A DNA stretch of 64,000 bases from Colletes latitarsis (lineage: Eukaryota; Arthropoda; Insecta; Hymenoptera; Colletidae), in assembly GCF_051014445.1 (NCBI RefSeq), contig NC_135137.1:23623501-23687500 (forward strand). The letters are read 5' to 3'. Of the stretch, positions 57,830-64,000 are shown in pieces. The translations under genes and the position numbers were made by a program. The notes below the pieces were generated by a model that saw only the letters and a program-made list of their open reading frames with translations, had not been told where the DNA came from and searched no databases. The first letter of the stretch is position 1, and the number at the start of each line of letters is the position of its first letter.

Positions 57830-58180
57830 CGGAAATTTGAAAGACGCAACAGTAAAAATGAATTTGGAAAAAGAATATATTTTTCAACAGTACAATGATC
57901 CAAATCATGTTGTCAGAAAGGAGTGCGACATTTTTTAGCGATTCAGATATTAAGTTACTCGAATGGCCATCTCAAAGTCCTGACTTGAATTTAATATAGT
58001 ATTTGTGGTATATATTGGATTCCAAACTTCTTTTGGACAAGCGAAAGGATAAAACGGACTTCTTTAATAATTTAAAATCAGCTTGTGACAATATTGACAA
58101 AGATGATTTAGAAAATCTTATAAAAAGTATGTCCCGATGACTAGAGGCCGTAATCGTAGCAAAAGGTGGCAATACTAAAT
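57830..58180 (+). pseudogene. Tc1-like transposase C-terminal relic
   Basis: Plus-strand fragments in shifted frames read FQQYNDPNHVVRKEC and LLEWPSQSPDLNLI, the classic Tc1 block around the second catalytic Asp and the third acidic position. These are followed by YLWYILDSKLLL, and a terminus with KGGNTKY near 58175. Numerous stops and one-base shifts. The N-terminal DNA-binding part is missing. Confidence 0.8.
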
Positions 58181-59285
58181 ACTAATTAGTAGTTATTGGT
58201 AGTGTCCACTTACTTGTGTCTTTCCGTAATTGGTTGGTTTTTTATTTAAGCCTAACTTGGGTTTACAGCGACTGTTAATATTATTGTTAATTGTTATTCA
58301 AAGCATCTATATACTATAAGGATAAATATTAAATAAAGCTTACACATGTAATTGCAATGTCATATTGATTAAATTTCATTGATATCCTGTTCCATCATCA
58401 GTTCACTTACTTTTATACCTGACTGTAAATATTAACAAATAAATTATAAACGAGTATCATTATCAACGATAATCATGCGAGAACAGGTTCAAAACTATAC
58501 TTTGATATATTTTTATATACTTTGCCGTTCTGGACCTACCCCGACTTGTAAACAAACCCAAAAATAAACAAGAAATACTAAACTGTTAAAACATACAGAT
58601 AAATACAGAGGGAAATTCTGGATTTATGACCGTTTGAGATCACCGATGACGTGAATCTATAAGTCGCAACCGAAACTATGTCGCGTTTTGGAACGATTCT
58701 AAGTACGATTTGTCGGAAGCTGTTTTTTTCTACGATGCGTCCGATTTAACATTCGTACGAATTTGTGTTAGTGTTTTGGGAGCACGTTTCCTCCTCAGTT
58801 CAATTCAAAGGAGGACCCATTTTCATGCCCCGTTTGGATGGAAAACTCTTCTCTCACACCCGAATGTGGTGGAGAAAGAGTCCCAGGTCACTGTGATACC
58901 ACCCGCATTCGTCACCTCAAACATCCGAATCAGCATTATTCACCAAAAACATCTGAGTCACTATCCACATCACCACCTGGTAACAACAATATCTGAGTCA
59001 GACATCAGGTCTCAAACCAAGACATCCTCACTATACAGCCATACCCAAACCGACTGTTTCGGCCACGAAGCACTATGCCCAGTTGCTCTGTGCTGCGCGG
59101 ACCGTGCGTATGGCAACAGCTCCGATGCTGTGTTCCCTTAACCGTGGCGCGAAGGACCACCCAACTGATGTTGGGAAATTGCCGATACCCTTGAATCCCG
59201 TTGATTCAAGGAGAGCCCGTTGCTACTTTAGTCCGCTATCGTAAGGTGAGACGATTCGAGGTGTAAATTCGATCGTCTCGAAATT
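58181..59285. other. non-coding DNA, identity unclear
   Basis: After the Tc1-like relic come AT-rich sequence and, from about 58600, a more balanced segment with an ORF (58710-59141, 143 codons) that shows no domain. The sequence type resembles LTR or UTR DNA, but no repeat partner lies in the window. Confidence 0.3.
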
Positions 59286-59351
59286 CCAAACCAATCCCAA
59301 ACGAATCTCAAACGAGTCACCAACGAATCACCAACGAATCCCAACCGAATC
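59286..59351. repeat. 11-bp tandem repeat, six units
   Basis: Six imperfect units of CCAAACGAATC: CCAAACCAATC, CCAAACGAATC, TCAAACGAGTC, ACCAACGAATC (twice) and CCAACCGAATC. Exactly 66 bp with no indels. Confidence 0.85.
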
Positions 59352-59387
59352 TTAAAGTTACCCTTAACCTAAGCTCGGTATCCCCTA

Positions 59388-59461
59388 CCAAGGTGACGAA
59401 AACGCGTAGCGTTTACCGGTGGGAGGATTGGTTAAACCAATCCTCAAAGTCGTCACCTTGG
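59388..59461. other. three-way-junction inverted repeats
   Basis: Outer 12-bp perfect stem (59388-59399 with 59450-59461) enclosing two perfect hairpins: AAACGC/GCGTTT (59400-59414, loop GTA) and an 11-bp stem at 59423-59445 with a one-base centre. No hammerhead core (CTGATGA/GAAA) is present on either strand. It lies between the 11-bp repeat and an AATAAA at about 59852. Confidence 0.75.
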
Positions 59462-60073
59462 CAGGGCGTTTCTTAACCTTTTGCAACATTCCCGCCCACC
59501 CTGCTGACCAGTGTCCTGGTACACCATGCAAGAGTGAGCGAGATCGTTGCCTTTTTTATAAATAATTTGGGGAAAACCAGAGCCCCAAGACCCCGGTGGT
59601 CTGCAGATGTGCGCTACCGCGGGTTTACGATACGTCAATCGCTATTGAGGCAAGGAAGAGCTCCAAGGATTCCAAGTCCCGTGTGGAGTTTGGAGTTTCC
59701 TTAATGACCGTAACGTACTTTATCAAGCAAAAATGTCTCGAAGGCCTAATCCTCAAAAATAGCGGAGAAGTCACGTCCGTATCATAAACCCCGCGATGTC
59801 AAGGTTCCTTAAGAATCCTTAACACCGACCTTTATAAACCTTTTGCCCAAATAAAGTACAGCTCTGTATTTCAAAACTCAAGCTTCGTGTAACGTCACTC
59901 GTCCATTCCTTATTTCAGCTACGACATAAATTACAACAGAGGTAATAGTTGTACGCAACGTTACATTAAGTGTCGCGAGGTTCTGTTTTTTCTTTAATTT
60001 GCCGAGGAAAAAACGGGTCTCCGGATTAGGACGCGACGAGTTGCCGCGCGTGTTTAGCAGCTGTTTTATGACC
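59462..60073. other. non-coding, possible LTR end
   Basis: Contains AATAAA near 59852 followed by sequence ending TTACAACA at about 59938, which would fit an LTR 3' end, but no matching start or target duplication was found. A minus-strand frame (59878-60171, 97 codons) has no recognised domain. Confidence 0.3.
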
Positions 60074-60154
60074 ATATTGTTCCACGAGTTGGCGATGGTC
60101 TTTATCGGTCGGCCGACGTTGGCCTCGAAGACCGTGCCACCCGTGGAACAATAT
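60074..60154. ncRNA. pre-miRNA-like hairpin (candidate)
   Basis: ATATTGTTCCACG (60074-60086) pairs perfectly with 60142-60154. Inside it TGGC (60090-60093) pairs with GCCA (60136-60139) and GGTCTT (60097-60102) with AAGACC (60128-60133). The loop is about 25 bases. Arms of about 28 bases with small internal loops are the size of a pre-miRNA. No repeat partner exists in the window. This is a structural candidate only. Confidence 0.4.
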
Positions 60155-61332
60155 AGCCCTTCGCTGGTCAATACGGAACTAGCGCTTTCGTTTCGATAAA
60201 GCGCTCGGTTATTTTACAGCGGAATATTCTTGCACTTTTGCGACGAAGTAACGGCTTCGCATTTGGCAACACAAAAAAAAGCGAAAAAGCCCGAGTTGAC
60301 CGAATGGAACAAAACACGATGTACACTTTCAATAATTTTCCAAACGATTTTATAGGTGGATTTAAATCTTTTTGAAGACGACCTTGCACAGGTATTAGAA
60401 AATAATATTGATGAGAAACAACGACGGGCAAAGGTAGAGAACAGAGTGGGAAACGGTTTACGTCTGGCAATAAAATACGTTTCAGACGAGGCTTGAAATC
60501 TATCGTTGAAATCAGCTTTTCTCGTATTACCTTTTTCACTCACCCCTGTTTCGTCGAAGCGTTTCTCTTTACCCGGGGTTGTATTGCCGCGCGTGACATT
60601 GTCCGAAAGTCGAGGTCGGTGTTAATTTACGAGTTTCCCGAAGCTATTAAACAAATCCGACAGTGTATGATCAAGCGACAGAGGAACGTTTTCGTGCTCG
60701 TCAATTTCGGAGCGCTAATTCGCGTCTGAAAATTGCGTGAATATCGATTCGGAGTCGAGTTAATCGTTGGAATTGATATCTTTGCGGGACTCGATGAGTT
60801 CACCTTAGATCGTATTAGTTCATGCAGGGCGAGAGAAAAATGAAATACAGCAGAACGTCGATTAACCAAAATATGAAACAACCATGTAAGCCTATTATTG
60901 AAAAGTCTGATTTATTGAACGTAAGTTCTTCTAGTTACCTCGTGGCTTTGTTCTGGATTGATTTAACTCATAAGCAAAATCAACACATGGTCAGGGTACC
61001 GAATGAAGAGAGAATTTATCTAATATAGTGATTATTTGTGTTTTGATGTTGGCGGAATTTGAAATAAAACGAGGTTGTTACAAGATCGGATTTGAAATAA
61101 TTAAATTAAACGTGTTTATTAACAAGAATAATAATACAATAACTAATAAATATTTTATACAACGAGACGAAAAAACAAACGTACTATCGCGCGGCCATTA
61201 AATCTAAACATACAAATATCGGCATGCACAGGTTCATTGCATTTCCCGTTCGCACATGCGCACCACGTCCGCTGCGTTTAACGGCTCAGGTGGCCCAACG
61301 TATCCATTGCGCATCGATCGATATATGCATAT
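60155..61332. other. unassigned, short open frames only
   Basis: Several 60-120-codon frames on both strands, none with a domain. One plus-strand stretch (about 60360-60492) reads LFEDDLAQVLENNIDEKQRR, then a stop after YVSDEA, and looks protein-like. It may be an exon or a decayed element gene. From 61060 on, AT-rich DNA leads to the mariner-like terminus at 61335. Confidence 0.25.
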
Positions 61333-62390
61333 ATAGGGTGTTCGGCCACCCCTGGGAAAATCGCGTTAAATCGCACGATCTTGGCGGCCATTCCACATCG
61401 CCTCTTCTGGAAATAACGCGTTCTGGAAACTTTGCTTGTAATAACTCCAATATAATGCCCGATGTGTGACACGTTGCGCCGTCTTGTTAGAACCACATGT
61501 CGTCCAGGTCCATGTTATCTAATTGAGGCCACAAAAAGTCAGTTATCATGGCATGATACTGTTCGCCATTGACAGTCACTGTCTGGCTATTCTCGTTTCG
61601 GATGATGTACGGCCCAATGATGCCACTTGACCAAAATCCACACCAAACAGTAAGTTTCTCCGGATGCAATGGAGACTCTTGATATTGCTGTGAATTACTC
61701 TCTCTCCAAATGCGGCAATTTTGCTTGTTCACGAAGCCGTTCAACCAATAATGTGTTTCATCACTGAAGATGGCTTTTTCGCCAAAATTTGGATCCGTTT
61801 GCAACTGCTCCAGAGCACAATCAAGCGAACGTACGACGAGCTTGGTGGTCTTGGAGCTTCAGTTCTTGTGTCAGTTGGATCTTATACGGATGCATGCCCA
61901 AGTCTTGTCGTAAAATTCACCATGTTGAGGTCGCAGAAAGACCAACTGCTTGTACACGATGAGAGGTTTGGGTTTTCAGCTACACTTTCAGTAACAGCAT
62001 CAATATTCTCCTTTGACCGCGCGTTACTGCGTCGTACAGGGACTGCTCGATCAGCAACCGAAATCATTTCTGCCGTAAATATTTCGTAGCTTGCGAAAAG
62101 TTTGGGGAACAGAACACGAATTTTTATAATAAATTTTAACAATTTAGACGCGTTTTTGAATGGTATAGCGCTCCGTGGTAAAATGGTAACTATGGCAGAA
62201 CACAAGCGTCGAAGTATGACAGTGTTGCCACCTGTCAAAGGAATATACAGTATTGTCTCTATAGAAGCGACGCTCTCGGGGCTCAACACTCGGCTATATC
62301 GTGGACGAGAAACGATTCTTGATACTTTTTTCACGCCTACTGGAGGCGGCGAGTGTAGAGAAGAACAGCGAGCATATGACAAAGAGGGAC
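61333..62390 (-). pseudogene. mariner-like (DDE_3) transposase relic with TIR
   Basis: Minus strand, N to C: helix-turn-helix side VPVRRSNARSKENIDAV (about 62040) and LGMHPYKIQLTQEL in another frame; catalytic core at 61487-61804 with FSDETHYWLNGFVNKQN (first Asp), LHPEKLTVWCGFWSSGIIGP and NGEQYHAMITDFLWPQLD; then DGATCHTSG (second Asp) in a shifted frame and VEWPPRSCDLT. The protein is cut at that point by the element end, GTGTTCGGCCACCCCTGGG at 61335-61360, the same terminus as the MITE at 3136-4489. The partner TIR was not found; the right side meets LINE-A debris at 62490. Confidence 0.8.
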
Positions 62391-62489
62391 TGAACGCCCG
62401 AGCATCGCCGAATTTGCTATTGCTTCCTTTGCTTCAGGTCGGCTGTAGCGAAACACAGACGATGTTTATGCGAGCCTATACCGAATCGG

Positions 62490-63745
62490 TGTTTTTTTTT
62501 TTTTTTTTTTTTGTCATGGGGAAAATCTTCGAAAGACTCTCTCCCACCTCTTTGGGGAGAGGCGGGAGGGTGTGTGGGATTCCCCGCGCCCGTAGAATGA
62601 CGGGCGCGGGACCTACCCACTAAAAACCCCACGGTGACCCTTCCGCACGATTTGGGAGGATACCGGGAATCGCTCGAAGCATTCTTCCGGTATCTTCCCC
62701 GTGACCGCGCTTTGCGCCCATCCCCGGAGGGGACAAACGTTCCCCCCGGTAGTCGCTCTGTCTCATAGCGGCAGGACGGGGCCACTCCATCCCGCCGCCA
62801 TCCGTCCTGGGGCCGCGTTTAGTGGCGGCTGCGAGCCCCAACTCGCAACCGCCTGCGACCCCGTTCCTACCCCTCGGCGGCCGGGAGCTCATGGCCGCTC
62901 CAGGCCACCGAGGATGCCCTCCCGTGGGCTGGACCCACCCGGTCCGACCCTTCGCCGCCTGGCGGTAGGTGGCTCCCCTCAGGGCCCAACTCCCAGCTAG
63001 GGTCATCCGCCGCGCAAAGGCGGCCGTCCGCGACGCCCTCGTGCCACCTTACGAGCGCGAGCCTCAGAGCGCCGCTGAAGCTCGCGCTCCCTTCCCGCGG
63101 CCTCCTTCTGCAGTATTACGGTCTCGCAGAAGGAGGCCACGGCCCTCCACTTCCTCTCGCTGCCGAGCATGGCGCGCAGCGAGACTTCCCGCCCTATGAC
63201 GCCGACCAGGACACGGCGCTCCCCCTCCCACGCTGGGTATACCTGGAGAGTATGATCAGCCGTGTCCTGCTCGGCGCCACAATGGCAGCAACGCGCCGTC
63301 GGCTCCTTCCCTATCCGGCACAGGTATCTTCCGAAGCTGCCATTGCTGGAAAATACCTGTGCCAGCCGGTAAGTGAGGCTTCCATGACCTCTGTCCAGCC
63401 ACTCACTCAGGAGTGGCCGAACAGCCCCGACTGTCCGATGCCCCGCGGTTGGCAGGGCCAACCGCTCCTGCCACGCGAGCACCACGAACTGCCGGGCCTG
63501 GCGCTTCAAATCGCCCCAAGCAGGTTCCTGCTCTCCCGGGACCGCCCCCACTCCCGCGCGACGGTCGACACGATGATGATACATCATCGCGTGCGACCGC
63601 GCGAGGAGATCCATGGGCGGCATCCCCGCAAGAACCGTCGCCGCCTCATGCAACACGGTCCGGTAGCCGCGGACGACCCTCAGCGCCATCCGCCTCTGCA
63701 CCCGACGCAGCATCGTCATGCTGCGCAGGGAGGCCGCCAGGTCGT
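62490..63745 (-). pseudogene. second LINE-A copy, 5'-truncated ORF2 end
   Basis: The T run at 62490-62512 is the poly-A tail, followed by GTCATGGGGAAAATC as in LINE-A. ORF2 C-terminus 63003-63719 (238 codons): MTMLRRVQRRMALRVVRGYR, WLDRGHGSLTYRLAQVF and CCHCGAEQDTADHTLQVY (last knuckle Cys changed to Tyr). A stop occurs at 63003, unlike the LINE-A copy at 29778. Truncated at about 63745. Confidence 0.88.
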
Positions 63746-63894
63746 CCGCCCAGGTCGTCCTCTACCTCTCTTGATAGATGATTCTGTATAGGCTCCCGTA
63801 AACATCTCCTATGTTTCGATACAGCCGACGTGGAGTCACCTGAGCGTTGAATGCCTTTGATCGCTTATTGCGTTAGTAAATGGGATCTAAATTT
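63746..63894. other. short unassigned spacer
   Basis: Between the truncated LINE-A copy and the LTR start at 63895. No feature seen. Confidence 0.3.
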
Positions 63895-64000
63895 GTAACG
63901 CGCATATCCGACGCGGGACCGCGAACCGAGCACCGTCGCGGCCGAGTTCCCGCGACCGGTGGTTTCTTGCGCGGCCGCTAGGCGTCTGCGACTTCTCGCC
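63895..64000 (+). mobile_element. LTR start, same family as 23180-23811, cut by the window edge
   Basis: TGTAACGCGCATATCCGACG onward is the reverse complement of the right end of 23180-23811, for at least 105 bases with few differences. The element continues beyond the window, so whether it is a solo LTR or a full element cannot be told. Confidence 0.8.

Noticed and set aside
58710..59141. 143-codon ORF as a possible host gene
   Set aside because: No recognisable domain, low-complexity His/Ser/Thr composition and repeat-like internal sequence; kept only as unassigned DNA.
59388..59461. Hammerhead ribozyme
   Set aside because: The three-stem layout is right, but neither strand has the conserved CTGATGA and GAAA core sequences.

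Overview
This is eukaryotic DNA, most likely from an insect and probably a hymenopteran. The evidence is the mix of transposon families (R1-clade and R2-type LINEs, BEL/Pao, piggyBac, pogo-like, mariner/Tc1-like), the tRNA-Tyr primer-binding site and the absence of any bacterial operon structure. No host gene, rRNA or convincing tRNA was found. Almost the whole window is transposable elements, many inserted inside one another, as in pericentromeric heterochromatin or a piRNA-cluster-like graveyard.

Layout. 1-6047: minus-strand R1-clade LINE debris, split by a TTAA-flanked piggyBac copy (2023-5695) that itself carries a 1.35 kb foldback MITE (3136-4489). 6052-7480: a pogo-like transposase relic with a LINE 3' end fused to it. 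7483-11112: a decayed multi-kilobase transposon-type gene of a family I cannot name, interrupted by a near-perfect 723-bp-armed palindrome (8474-9958). 11889-15322: LINE scraps, an R2-type reverse transcriptase/restriction-like endonuclease end, and a run of GC-hairpin/poly-U modules. 15323-20424: a plus-strand R1-clade LINE (LINE-C) with both ORFs in frame but broken by nonsense codons. 20434-23811: a second palindrome copy split by a solo LTR, then another solo LTR. 24335-26090: LINE-E. 26068-38471: LINE-B, whose ORF1 is split by a 1.7 kb solo LTR, itself split by a nearly intact 5.9 kb LINE-A (29778-35666). 38472-41868: two more decayed LINEs. 41865-45376: second copy of the pogo-like/LINE fusion, split by a solo LTR. 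45395-57420: a long-TIR pogo-like element holding a complete BEL/Pao retrotransposon (47371-56836). 57830-63745: Tc1-like and mariner-like relics, structured non-coding DNA and another LINE-A copy. 63895-64000: start of an LTR.

The one element that looks alive is the BEL/Pao copy: apparently identical 1,536-bp LTRs, a perfect 5-bp target duplication, an uninterrupted 1,765-codon gag-pol, and an extra 204-codon ORF between pol and the 3' LTR preceded by a strong stem-loop. Other points of interest are a structured 5' UTR shared by two divergent LINEs with a compensatory base change, the palindromic foldback element, and a pre-miRNA-like hairpin near 60.1 kb. Most LINEs lie on the minus strand.
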